Positions 34,506 to 41,612 of a stretch of 41,612 nucleotides of DNA are shown here, piece by piece. The notes below the pieces were generated by a model that saw only the letters and a program-made list of their open reading frames with translations, searched no databases and was not told where the DNA came from. Positions within the stretch are counted from its first letter, which is position 1. Each line of letters starts with the position of its first letter. Made by a program: the position numbers and the translations under genes. Source of the stretch: an uncultured Erysipelotrichaceae bacterium (lineage in GTDB: Bacteria > Bacillota_I > Bacilli_A > Erysipelotrichales > Erysipelotrichaceae); contig CALVGN010000013.1 in the NCBI GenBank assembly GCA_944327105.1, positions 1 through 41,612 on the forward strand, given 5' to 3'.

Positions 34506-35426
34506 TTAGTTCATATGCGTCTTCGGATCCGACGCATCGGCTAAAGTTTGACCGACAATATAGAATGAAACGGAAATCGCCGCCGCGACGATCAATGGCA
34601 ACCAGAACATATACGGCGCACTGAGCATGTAGGGTGAATACGTCTGGATCATCTGACCCAATGAAGCGACGTCTTTGCCCAAACCAACTCCAAGATAACT
34701 TAAGAATACTTCATACGAAATGTAACTTGGAATGTCACGCGCAACACTGGTCACGATGACGGAAACCAAATACGGTAGGATGTTATGGGTAACGATCTTG
34801 CTGACCGGTGTTCCCAGACAACGTGAAGCCAAGTTATATTCACGATCTCGAATGATCATGACTTGAACACGAATGAAATACGCCACAGAAATCCAGGATG
34901 TGACACTCATGGCAAAGATCAATTGCCAAATGCCACCACCCAGTGCATAAACCAGCACCATGACGATCAGTGTAAATGGTACATTGGCGACTACATTGTA
35001 GACTTCGATCATAAACACGTCGATTTTTTTGGAATATCCCCAAAACATACCGACGATCACACCGATCACAGTGGAAATGAGTGTGGCCATTGCAGCGATA
35101 AACAAGGAATTGCGCGTTCCCGCCCATACGGCATCAAACAGATTCTTACCGACATTGTCCGTACCAAATGGGAATTCCAAACACGGCCAGATGTAATGCA
35201 TGGAACGATCGTTGATAAATCCCGGATCACGTGGGTCGTAACCACTGATCATGGGATGCACGATCGACATAATGACGATAAATAGCACGATCAATAGCAT
35301 CACGATCGCCACTTTGCTGGAAAAGAACTGTCTGAAAACACTCTTCCAGTAGCTGTATTGCGGAGCCGCGATATGCTCACTGGCATCCTCTTTCATTTGG
35401 ACGAAAGTAAATTTATTTTCACTCAT
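34506..35426 (-). CDS. oppC: Oligopeptide ABC transporter permease OppC
   Basis: The 306-residue permease has a cytoplasmic N-terminal tail, one anchor (VAIVMLLIVLFIVIMSIV) and then five segments with the importer EAA-like loop (YNLASRCLGTPVSKIVTHNILPYLV). The N-terminal OppC motif GTDNVGKNLFDAVWAGTRNSL is present. It overlaps the oppB stop by four bases. Confidence 0.94.
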   Translation of the reverse strand: MSENKFTFVQMKEDASEHIAAPQYSYWKSVFRQFFSSKVAIVMLLIVLFIVIMSIVHPMISGYDPRDPGFINDRSMHYIWPCLEFPFGTDNVGKNLFDAVWAGTRNSLFIAAMATLISTVIGVIVGMFWGYSKKIDVFMIEVYNVVANVPFTLIVMVLVYALGGGIWQLIFAMSVTSWISVAYFIRVQVMIIRDREYNLASRCLGTPVSKIVTHNILPYLVSVIVTSVARDIPSYISYEVFLSYLGVGLGKDVASLGQMIQTYSPYMLSAPYMFWLPLIVAAAISVSFYIVGQTLADASDPKTHMN

Positions 35427-36904
35427 CGTGTATCTCCTTTCGCCGTCAATTGAATACGCGGATCGATAACCGTCATCAACAAGTCACCAACCAAAACAGC
35501 CAGGATCGATAATGACGCAAAAATGAATGTCAAGGTGATCACCATATTGTTATTAACCACCTTAATGGCATCCGGAAGCATTTTGCCCATACCTGGGATA
35601 GAGAAAATACTTTCGGTGATCACTGATCCGCTCAGACAGGCAACCACTGAACTAGGGATGCCGTTGACAATCGGAATGATCGCATTTTTCAAAATATGAC
35701 GATTGAAAATTTCAGACTGACTCAAACCTTTTGCTTTGGCAAATTTGACATAGTCTGCATTGGTCTGATCGACCATGTATCGTCTTACCCAGGTCATCAA
35801 GGAAGCAGTATTGAGCAACGCCAAGATGATGATGGGCAAAACGTAAGAGCGAATATCTCCAAAACCGTACTGAGGGAATTTATCCGGTGCTCCGAAGAAG
35901 TTACCAATCTGTTTGACCAGGAAAATGAACGCCAAAGATGGTAATGCAATAAGGAAATTAATATAGACAATACCGATTTTATCGACCAGTTTGCCTTTTT
36001 TTCGTGCCATCTGAATGCCGGCTGGAATAGCAATCAGATATGCAATGATCAACGACATCAAACCAAACATCAATGATGTGGATGCCATGGACGGATCCTT
36101 ATAATTCAATGCACAATCGGCATAATTGGTATCGAATTTGGTCGTATCCAGATGATCTAGCGTACTGGTCATCTTATATTTGCAGGCATTCAGATTCACA
36201 CTGGACGGTTGGGTCACACCGGTTGGGAATGTTGTATCGGCCTGTTGTGGTGTTCCCTGTCCTTGCATGATTACGGTCATGGTTGGAACACCCTGATTGG
36301 TCGGGAACGAATTTCCAAAATTCAGTTCAACGACATTTTGATGGATAAACGGGAATGATCCGTCAATATAAATCTGAGTTTCTGCAAGACAGCCGCTACA
36401 TTTGATCGCCGGCAATCCTTCATATGTAGTCGATAAATAGTATTTGCGCTCTAAATCCGGATTATTCGGATCCTGGATATACCATGGATTATCAACGCGG
36501 ATAAATGTGGTCAAAAAATTCCATACCAGCTCTACCATCGTATAATCACGGCTCGCAAAGGGCATGCCGCTTTCTAGATACTGGATCGTATATCCATCGG
36601 CAGCGTACTGATCCACAACACGCTGCTGTTCATCACTGCCGACTGTCAGACACGCTGTCGTGTCTTCACTGCCAGCATTGGTGCACATGTCACTCATTGT
36701 CTGATAATCCAGATATCCCAATTCTTCCCAACGGGTATACGTGTATGCCGTTTTGGCATCACCTTGCATTTTTTTATACCCTGCATCCTGGTCGAAGATC
36801 TTGGTCCGTGACACCATCTTAAATAAAAGCAGCATCACGATCATTACGACCAGAAGAATAGAAATAACGGATTTCAGAAGTCGAGTCAGCACGTATTTCT
36901 TCAT
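35423..36904 (-). CDS. oppB: Oligopeptide ABC transporter permease OppB with an enlarged extracytoplasmic domain
   Basis: The C-terminal half is a standard OppB permease core, with the EAA-like loop YVKFAKAKGLSQSEIFNRHILKNAIIP and the SGSVITESIFSIPGMG motif. At 493 residues it is well beyond the roughly 300-320 usual for OppB: between the first membrane segment (about 11-30) and the core lies a polar domain of some 240 residues. It contains several cysteines (MCTNAG, TACLTV, KCSGC, NACKYK, ADCALN), which could form disulfides outside the cell. AGGAAG precedes the ATG. It follows oppA after a large intercistronic hairpin. Confidence 0.9.
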   Translation of the reverse strand: MKKYVLTRLLKSVISILLVVMIVMLLLFKMVSRTKIFDQDAGYKKMQGDAKTAYTYTRWEELGYLDYQTMSDMCTNAGSEDTTACLTVGSDEQQRVVDQYAADGYTIQYLESGMPFASRDYTMVELVWNFLTTFIRVDNPWYIQDPNNPDLERKYYLSTTYEGLPAIKCSGCLAETQIYIDGSFPFIHQNVVELNFGNSFPTNQGVPTMTVIMQGQGTPQQADTTFPTGVTQPSSVNLNACKYKMTSTLDHLDTTKFDTNYADCALNYKDPSMASTSLMFGLMSLIIAYLIAIPAGIQMARKKGKLVDKIGIVYINFLIALPSLAFIFLVKQIGNFFGAPDKFPQYGFGDIRSYVLPIIILALLNTASLMTWVRRYMVDQTNADYVKFAKAKGLSQSEIFNRHILKNAIIPIVNGIPSSVVACLSGSVITESIFSIPGMGKMLPDAIKVVNNNMVITLTFIFASLSILAVLVGDLLMTVIDPRIQLTAKGDTR

Positions 36905-36929
36905 GTATCTCTTCCTTCCTTATGACAAT

Positions 36930-36969
36930 AATTAGGTTGTAAACCTTTCGCAAAGCTTACAACCTAATT
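36930..36969 (-). other. Intercistronic hairpin between oppA and oppB
   Basis: AATTAGGTTGTAA (36930-36942) pairs perfectly with TTACAACCTAATT (36957-36969), and CTTT/AAAG can add a small inner stem. On the minus strand the 3' side is followed by ATTGTC, not a T-run, so it may limit read-through or protect oppA mRNA. Such elements commonly make binding protein more abundant than permease. Confidence 0.65.
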
Positions 36970-37003
36970 CGATTATTATCGGAATTTGCGTTCAGCTAAC
37001 GGT

Positions 37004-39055
37004 TTATTCACCCTTAACTTCGGCACGGCGTGCTTCGTAATCAGCAGCAGTGATAATACCATCGCTGACTAACTGCAGACCTTTCCACTTGTATTCACCG
37101 ATACCAGTCTGTCCATCCTGTTTGGTGAACGGGATGAAGCGACGCACCCATTGAGTACGGGTCTGCTGATATGACGGGATATACAGTGCATGAGCAACTA
37201 AGTATGCATCGGCTTGAGCAAATGCTTCATAACGTGCATCCATATCATCCGTGATCGCATCCGCTGTACGGTAGAGTTCTTCATATTCATAGAAGCCCAA
37301 TTCTTCCTTAACCGCAGCATCCGGATCTTCATCCTGATCAGCCGGTACGAAACCGAAGCTATTCATCAGATAACCGGTCGTCGGGGAAACGATATCAACG
37401 AAGGATTTCGGATCCGCATAGTCCGGAGACCAGCCTGCGAATGTATTGATATCGTAATCGCTGGCTTCAGGTCCTGCTTGGTTGTAGCAGGTTGCATTGA
37501 TTTCATCTTCATTCAACATGACGACATTAATGAGAATGTTGCCTTCAGTGTTGGCTTCGACAGACTGTTTGAGACTGTTCGCCTGGTTGACCAAACGCTG
37601 ATTGCTTTCCAAGGTCGGCATATCCAATGTAACCGGGAATACAACACCATCCGCTTCAGCCGCTTCGATATAGCTCATTGCTTCTTCAGCGGAGAAGAAT
37701 GCATCCTGACCATCAGCCAAAGAACGGGTGTCACCAGTCATTTCAGCATAGGCTTCTTCGACCAACGTACCATAGCTCTTACCGTCACCGGTATGAACCA
37801 CTTCAGGATAGTTGTTGATATTACGCAGTGTTTCTTCTGCAACATCCAATGGTGCAGACACAGCTAAATAACTTGTCTTATCGAATGCAGCACGCAATGC
37901 TTTACGGAAGTTTTCATTGCGAATCGCAGCCTGTGTATTCGCTTTATCTTCATCGGTTGTGTGAGCGCTGTACTCATAGCTTAAACGGTTGAAGTTCAGC
38001 TGAATACCAAACACGGAAGCGTTCGGTTCGCTGGCAACGATAAATCCGGCATACTTGTCAGCATAAGACTGATAATCAGCCCAACTGGTTTCCAGATAAG
38101 CGGCAGGATAAGTACCAGCTTCAAATGCATTGATCTTACTATATGGATCACTGCCATCATCAAAGATCTGAGTGATGGTTTCCAGATAAACATGATCAGC
38201 ATCCCAATAAGATGGGTTTTTGGTCATGACAATGCTGGACTTGAAGTCGTAGCTTTGCAGGATATAGGCACCATTGTAAAGAATGGAGTCTGGTTGACCG
38301 GCAGCACCGAAGGTGCATTCTTCGATCACCGGATTACCCAATGCACAACCAGTACCTCTGGATTCCAAGAATGTCTTGTTCACCGGATAAAGTATAGTGT
38401 AGTTCGCCATGGTTTCGAAATACGGTGTACTGGATTCCAATGTGTATTCCAGTGTCAAATCATCGATTGCCTTGACACCGACTTCTTCAAATCCAACCAA
38501 GCCATCGGTATATTCTTTATAGTTTTTGATGACGCCTTCGAGCAACCATCCGGTACCACTATTGAAATCAGCAGCATGTTGCATACCGGTAACCCAGTCC
38601 TGAGCAGTCACCTGTTCATAGACTTCACCGGTATTGGTGACCCAATAAACATCCGGACGGATGTGGAAAGTCCATACTGTTGCATCTTCATTGTGATCCC
38701 AACTTTCAGCCAAAGACGGCACGATGTTTCCAGCAGCATCGTTTTCCACCAGACCATCAACAAAGTTGACATTCTGACAGTGATCTTCAGCCAATGCAGA
38801 AGTGACGTAGTCCATTGTTGCGACGTCAGTCGTGTAATAGTACGTCATCTCGGTCGGACCGGTGTAATCAGCAACACTGGTTGCAATGGTATACGTCGCT
38901 GCGGTACCGCCGCTACCCAAGGCAGTTGTGCCTTCGGTGCTCGGGGTGTCCGTTCCGGTCGCTGCCGTGGTAGACGGCGTTGTCGTGTTTCCAGAACATG
39001 CAGCCAGGGATACCAGCATCAGTCCAGCCAAAGAGCTTGAAACTAATTTCTTCAT
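37004..39055 (-). CDS. oppA: Oligopeptide-binding lipoprotein OppA
   Basis: From ATG 39055 the protein is 683 residues. AGGGAGGG lies upstream; the frame is open to 39124 but lacks a site. The signal peptide ends with lipobox SLAAC, then comes a Thr/Ser-rich linker. The SBP_bac_5 domain shows ESWDHNEDATVWTFHIRPDVYW and the later AFDKTSYLAV and GWSPDYADPKSFVDI elements of peptide-binding proteins. It is the first opp gene and probably the most highly expressed. Confidence 0.93.
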   Translation of the reverse strand: MKKLVSSSLAGLMLVSLAACSGNTTTPSTTAATGTDTPSTEGTTALGSGGTAATYTIATSVADYTGPTEMTYYYTTDVATMDYVTSALAEDHCQNVNFVDGLVENDAAGNIVPSLAESWDHNEDATVWTFHIRPDVYWVTNTGEVYEQVTAQDWVTGMQHAADFNSGTGWLLEGVIKNYKEYTDGLVGFEEVGVKAIDDLTLEYTLESSTPYFETMANYTILYPVNKTFLESRGTGCALGNPVIEECTFGAAGQPDSILYNGAYILQSYDFKSSIVMTKNPSYWDADHVYLETITQIFDDGSDPYSKINAFEAGTYPAAYLETSWADYQSYADKYAGFIVASEPNASVFGIQLNFNRLSYEYSAHTTDEDKANTQAAIRNENFRKALRAAFDKTSYLAVSAPLDVAEETLRNINNYPEVVHTGDGKSYGTLVEEAYAEMTGDTRSLADGQDAFFSAEEAMSYIEAAEADGVVFPVTLDMPTLESNQRLVNQANSLKQSVEANTEGNILINVVMLNEDEINATCYNQAGPEASDYDINTFAGWSPDYADPKSFVDIVSPTTGYLMNSFGFVPADQDEDPDAAVKEELGFYEYEELYRTADAITDDMDARYEAFAQADAYLVAHALYIPSYQQTRTQWVRRFIPFTKQDGQTGIGEYKWKGLQLVSDGIITAADYEARRAEVKGE

Positions 39056-39151
39056 AATTCCCTCCCTAGTTTCTGCAATCAAATTGCATGTGAACATTTT
39101 CGACCAATTGATAAGTGAATGCAATTAAAAAGAGTCACAAATTACCTTTTA

Positions 39152-39169
39152 TATGAAAATATTTTCATA
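39152..39169. promoter_or_regulatory. Perfect 18-base palindrome upstream of oppA
   Basis: TATGAAAATATTTTCATA is its own reverse complement and lies about 97 bases before the oppA start codon, in the only sizeable intergenic region of the operon. TATAAA partly overlaps it on the minus strand, but no -35 of good spacing is visible. An operator is plausible. The arms are in the opposite order to the CodY box (AATTTTC-N-GAAAATT). Confidence 0.45.
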
Positions 39170-39267
39170 AAGCATTTACAATTTCTTTTCCTGCTTGACA
39201 CTTCCACCGTAACGCAAACGTCATGTCATGTGGCTTGAACACAAGCTATCGTGGCTTTATTGCAGCA

Positions 39268-39300
39268 ATAAAAAAGTGCTGTCAAACAACAGACAGCACC
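39268..39300 (-). terminator. Terminator after the YhfC-like gene
   Basis: GTGCTGTC (39276-39283) pairs with GACAGCAC (39292-39299). On the minus strand the stem is followed by TTTTTTATTG. A second perfect inverted repeat, TTTATTGC/GCAATAAA, lies just beyond. Confidence 0.8.
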
Positions 39301-39314
39301 TTACATTGGCATAA

Positions 39315-40148
39315 TCAGTCAATGACATGGTCAAATGGAATATGCCATTGAGTAGCATTGGTCTTTTTCACCCATGTGATCAAACCAAGATCCACGACGA
39401 TCAAAACAGCATAAACCAACACCAACCCGGCAGTGGCAGAAATCCCCAAAGCCGTCAAAACATTGGTAGAATACAATCCAGCCATAAAATCCACCGCAAA
39501 ATGAGCGAGTATGGCCACACCAAATAATCCCCATGCTTTCGTGTAAACTGCAGTAAAGACGATCACACTGAGCACCACATGAAGCACAAAAGCCAAAATG
39601 CGTTCCAACAGTGAAAGGAAATACATCGATACCGGCGTGGCGGCCATTGCCGAAATGGATGCCATCAATTCCGGTGTCATTTCGGTCGTGCCCATGACAC
39701 TGGCTAAATCGTTATTGGCAATGGCTTGAAGGATCATGGCATTGGAAAACATGTTCAACGCCCCAATGATCAGCATCTCCATGCCACCATGGCCAAAACC
39801 ATACATCAATGCATCACTGATGGAATTGAACCGCTTGCCGATGCATTTGAAAATCAAAAAGCGGGTTCCTTCTTCGAAGATGGCTGCCATTAAGCCGCCA
39901 TAGGCGGCATAAAGCACACCATTAGACAAAATGGTCGAACCAATGGGTGAAGCAAGAATCAGAGAATGCGCAAAGCTTTCCACCACGAATACAGATAAAA
40001 AGAATGCACACAGACCGATGATGGCATTACCAATGAATCCGTGATATTTGAATTTGAAAAATGCAATGGATGCAATCGGAATCAACGCCATCAATGCCGC
40101 AACGACATATACGACATTGACAAGTGATGGTGAAATGGTGATATCCAT
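39315..40148 (-). CDS. YhfC-family intramembrane protein (putative metalloprotease-like)
   Basis: This 277-residue protein has about seven to eight hydrophobic segments. YhfC proteins are distantly related to CPBP/PrsW-type membrane proteases. The characteristic pieces are EEGTRFLIFKCIGKR, YGFGHGGMEMLIIGAL, ERILAFVLHVVLSVIVF and LAHFAVDF, whose Glu and His residues lie where a metal site would be. Activity is unproven for the family. AAGGAG lies eight bases before ATG 40148. It is probably monocistronic, downstream of the ABC-F terminator. Confidence 0.82.
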   Translation of the reverse strand: MDITISPSLVNVVYVVAALMALIPIASIAFFKFKYHGFIGNAIIGLCAFFLSVFVVESFAHSLILASPIGSTILSNGVLYAAYGGLMAAIFEEGTRFLIFKCIGKRFNSISDALMYGFGHGGMEMLIIGALNMFSNAMILQAIANNDLASVMGTTEMTPELMASISAMAATPVSMYFLSLLERILAFVLHVVLSVIVFTAVYTKAWGLFGVAILAHFAVDFMAGLYSTNVLTALGISATAGLVLVYAVLIVVDLGLITWVKKTNATQWHIPFDHVID

Positions 40149-40162
40149 AAAAAATACTCCTT

Positions 40163-40195
40163 AAAAGTCCCGTTGATCGTTTAAGATCAACGGGA
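40163..40195 (-). terminator. Terminator after the ABC-F gene
   Basis: CCCGTTGATC (40169-40178) pairs perfectly with GATCAACGGG (40185-40194) around six bases, followed on the minus strand by a short TTTT. The ribosome-binding site of the YhfC-like gene begins immediately after. Confidence 0.65.
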
Positions 40196-40232
40196 TTCAT
40201 CTTAACACAAGATATTTTGATTGAAATATGGT

Positions 40233-41612
40233 TCAACCATTGAGTTCGTGGTTAGACCCTTCTTTTTGGACGTGTTCGATCAACTCACATTTACTTTGCC
40301 ATTGATCCATCAGATGCGCAATTTCATTATGTTTGTCATCGATGGTTTCATCCAATTGTGCCATTTTGGAAGAATCCTGATAGTATTCCGGTTCAAACCG
40401 TAATTCTCTCAATGCTTCCAGTTCCCCTTCTTTTTCATCGATCAATGCTTCCAGTTTTTTGATTTCCCGTTGGACATTGATCAAAATGATCCGTGGTTTG
40501 ACCACTTCTGCTTTGGAGGATTCCACCTTGACTGGATTTACTTTTTCTTTTTGACCCTTGTCTTTTTCACCAACATCGAATCGTTCAACGATTTCGACTT
40601 TACCATCTTTGATGGACGCGATATCCGTGGCGATCTTTTCGATAAAATAACGATCATGAGAAACAAATAAAATCGTCCCCTCATAATCCATCAACGCATC
40701 TTCCAGTGTTTCTTTGCCCAATATGTCCAGATGATTGGTTGGTTCATCCAAAACCAGAAAATTTGCTTTTTTCAGTAACAGTTTCGCCAGTGAAAGTCGT
40801 ACTTTTTCCCCACCCGAACATTGGTCGACTGTTTTGAATACTTCATCAGCAGTAAACAGAAAATGGCCTAACACCGTTCGGATTTCGGTTTGACCCATTT
40901 GCGGATAGTCGTCCCATAATTCATCCAATACCGTTTTTCCACTGTTTAATTGGGCCAGTTGCTGGTCAAAATAACCGATATCGATCTGATGACCAAGTAA
41001 AAAAGCACCGCTTAATGGTTGGACCATTCCCACCAGTGTTTTTAAAAAAGTGGATTTGCCGCATCCATTTTCACCAATAAGTGCGATCCGCTGGCCTTTA
41101 CGGATGTTGTAAGACCAACGGAACAAAGGATGGTCATAACCAACGGTCAATTCATCAAACTCCACCACACTCTTGCCTCCGCTTCGTGCGCATTCAAAAG
41201 AAGCGCTGAAGCTTTGGGTATCGGCTTTTTGCGGATCGTCGATCTTGTCCATGCGTTCCAGGTATTTGATCTTGGATTGGGCAAATGCGGCTTTGCTGGC
41301 TTTGTAACGGAATTTTTCGATCAACGCTTCCATACGCTGGATCTCTTTTTGCTGATTACGGTAGCGTTTGCTCTGCAGTTCGAAGTTTTTCTTTTTTTGT
41401 TCGACAAAGCTGGAATAGTTTCCTTTATACCCCGTCATATGGCCATATTCGATCTCATAGACCATATCGACGATGCGATCGAGAAACATGCGATCGTGAC
41501 TGACCAAAAGGATGGCTTTCTCATATTTTTTCAAATACTCTTCCAGCCATCGGATCGTCGGCAGATCCAGATGATTGGTCGGTTCATCCAGCATGAGCAT
41601 ATCGGGTTTGGT
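40233..41612 (-). CDS. ABC-F family ATPase, C-terminal part (truncated by window end)
   Basis: The gene enters from beyond 41612; 459 residues are visible. They begin in the Walker B of the first ATPase domain (LMLDEPTNHLD), followed by the ABC-F linker with charged helices (RYRNQQKEIQRMEALIEKFRYKASKAAFAQSKI). The second domain has Walker A GENGCGKST, signature QCSGGEKVRLSLAKLLL and LVLDEPTNHLDI. The C-terminus is a basic linker and a coiled coil. It has no membrane domain, so it acts on ribosomes. The layout is YdiF/Uup-like; a housekeeping translation factor is likelier than antibiotic protection. The stop lies inside a TGGTTCAACCA palindrome. Confidence 0.9.
   Translation of the reverse strand, partial: TKPDMLMLDEPTNHLDLPTIRWLEEYLKKYEKAILLVSHDRMFLDRIVDMVYEIEYGHMTGYKGNYSSFVEQKKKNFELQSKRYRNQQKEIQRMEALIEKFRYKASKAAFAQSKIKYLERMDKIDDPQKADTQSFSASFECARSGGKSVVEFDELTVGYDHPLFRWSYNIRKGQRIALIGENGCGKSTFLKTLVGMVQPLSGAFLLGHQIDIGYFDQQLAQLNSGKTVLDELWDDYPQMGQTEIRTVLGHFLFTADEVFKTVDQCSGGEKVRLSLAKLLLKKANFLVLDEPTNHLDILGKETLEDALMDYEGTILFVSHDRYFIEKIATDIASIKDGKVEIVERFDVGEKDKGQKEKVNPVKVESSKAEVVKPRIILINVQREIKKLEALIDEKEGELEALRELRFEPEYYQDSSKMAQLDETIDDKHNEIAHLMDQWQSKCELIEHVQKEGSNHELNG

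Larger units (their letters stand above)
236..41026. repeat. Dispersed short interrupted palindrome TGGT-N3-ACCA (57 copies)
   Basis: Hand count of exact copies, by first base: 236, 399, 817, 986, 1581, 1684, 1705, 2569, 3309, 4363, 4405, 8274, 8295, 8425, 9758, 10179, 10831, 11268, 11821, 11946, 12205, 12824, 13259, 16828, 17379, 17585, 17707, 18235, 18421, 19270, 19585, 20092, 20261, 20600, 21043, 22630, 22679, 22903, 23356, 23623, 23887, 24161, 26162, 26320, 28060, 28582, 29402, 29481, 30828, 31106, 33182, 33266, 33843, 39932, 40229, 40494, 41016. The centre is pyrimidine-N-purine in 32 of them. An N4 version adds about two dozen, for example at 777, 1256, 4526, 12393, 13394, 13603, 19488 and 20323. 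Confidence 0.85.

Noticed and set aside
39152-39169. CodY box upstream of oppA
   Set aside because: CodY sites read AATTTTC-N-GAAAATT; here the half-sites are in the opposite order (GAAAAT-ATTTTC).
39195-39200. TTGACA on the plus strand between oppA and the YhfC-like gene
   Set aside because: No -10 at proper spacing and no plus-strand gene downstream.
236-41026. The repeated TGGT...ACCA motif as a CRISPR array, REP or MITE family
   Set aside because: Copies are 11-12 bases, dispersed and without regular spacers, terminal repeats or conserved flanks.
1-41612. rRNA, tRNA, IS element or prophage
   Set aside because: No tRNA cloverleaf, rRNA core sequence, transposase, integrase or phage structural gene was recognised on either strand.

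Overview
The window looks like a chromosomal segment of a low-to-mid GC Bacillota (Firmicutes). Erysipelotrichaceae/Erysipelotrichia is the best guess, inferred from gene content and order and not from a marker gene. Bacillota signatures seen here are recU-ponA, dnaD-nth, the yqeH-yqeI-yqeK-rsfS-yqeM cluster, plsY beside parE-parC, a stand-alone PduL-type phosphotransacylase, ECF-type uptake and several lipoproteins. A GH123-like surface glycosidase and a complete oligopeptide importer suggest a host-associated fermenter. No rRNA, tRNA, IS element, prophage or CRISPR array was seen, and no gene-free stretch exceeds 300 bases.

Layout. 1-5.7 kb (+): rlmA, recU-ponA, a TPR protein. 5.8-7.0 kb (-): an unrecognised gene split by a -1 frameshift at an A7 slippery run. 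7.1-8.3 kb (-): dnaD-nth. 8.4-8.9 kb (+): a small exported protein. 9.0-12.8 kb (-): yqeH-yqeI-(nadD-like)yqeK-rsfS-yqeM-mtnN operon. 12.9-17.3 kb (-): parE-parC. 17.5-18.8 kb (+): plsY and udk. 18.9-24.8 kb (-): an unknown lipoprotein, adenine deaminase behind a purine riboswitch, a GH123/DUF4091-like lipoprotein and an ECF S component. 24.9-29.3 kb (-): an ABC ATPase plus a giant FtsX-like permease. 29.4-32.0 kb (-): pduL, M32 carboxypeptidase, thioredoxin. 32.05-32.4 kb (+): a small membrane protein. 32.5-39.1 kb (-): oppABCDF. 39.3-40.1 kb (-): YhfC-like membrane protein. 40.2 kb to the end (-): a truncated ABC-F ATPase.

How the genes relate. MtnN releases adenine from MTA/SAH, AdeC deaminates adenine to hypoxanthine, and the riboswitch before ade has the guanine/hypoxanthine-type specificity base. 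OppABCDF imports peptides that the M32 carboxypeptidase can trim. YqeH, YqeI and RsfS are ribosome-assembly factors, while RecU, ParE/ParC, DnaD and Nth serve DNA maintenance.

Two window-wide signals go beyond ordinary annotation. First, an interrupted palindrome, TGGT-N3-ACCA, occurs at 57 hand-counted places where about 0.6 would be expected; a TGGT-N4-ACCA variant adds about two dozen. It falls in all reading frames, on both gene strands and between genes, and is missing from the opp operon and the frameshifted-gene region. Second, at least six genes or operons have a -10 box ending only 6-8 bases before the start codon with no Shine-Dalgarno sequence, which suggests leaderless mRNAs; this also moves the likely starts of recU and yqeH to GTG codons.
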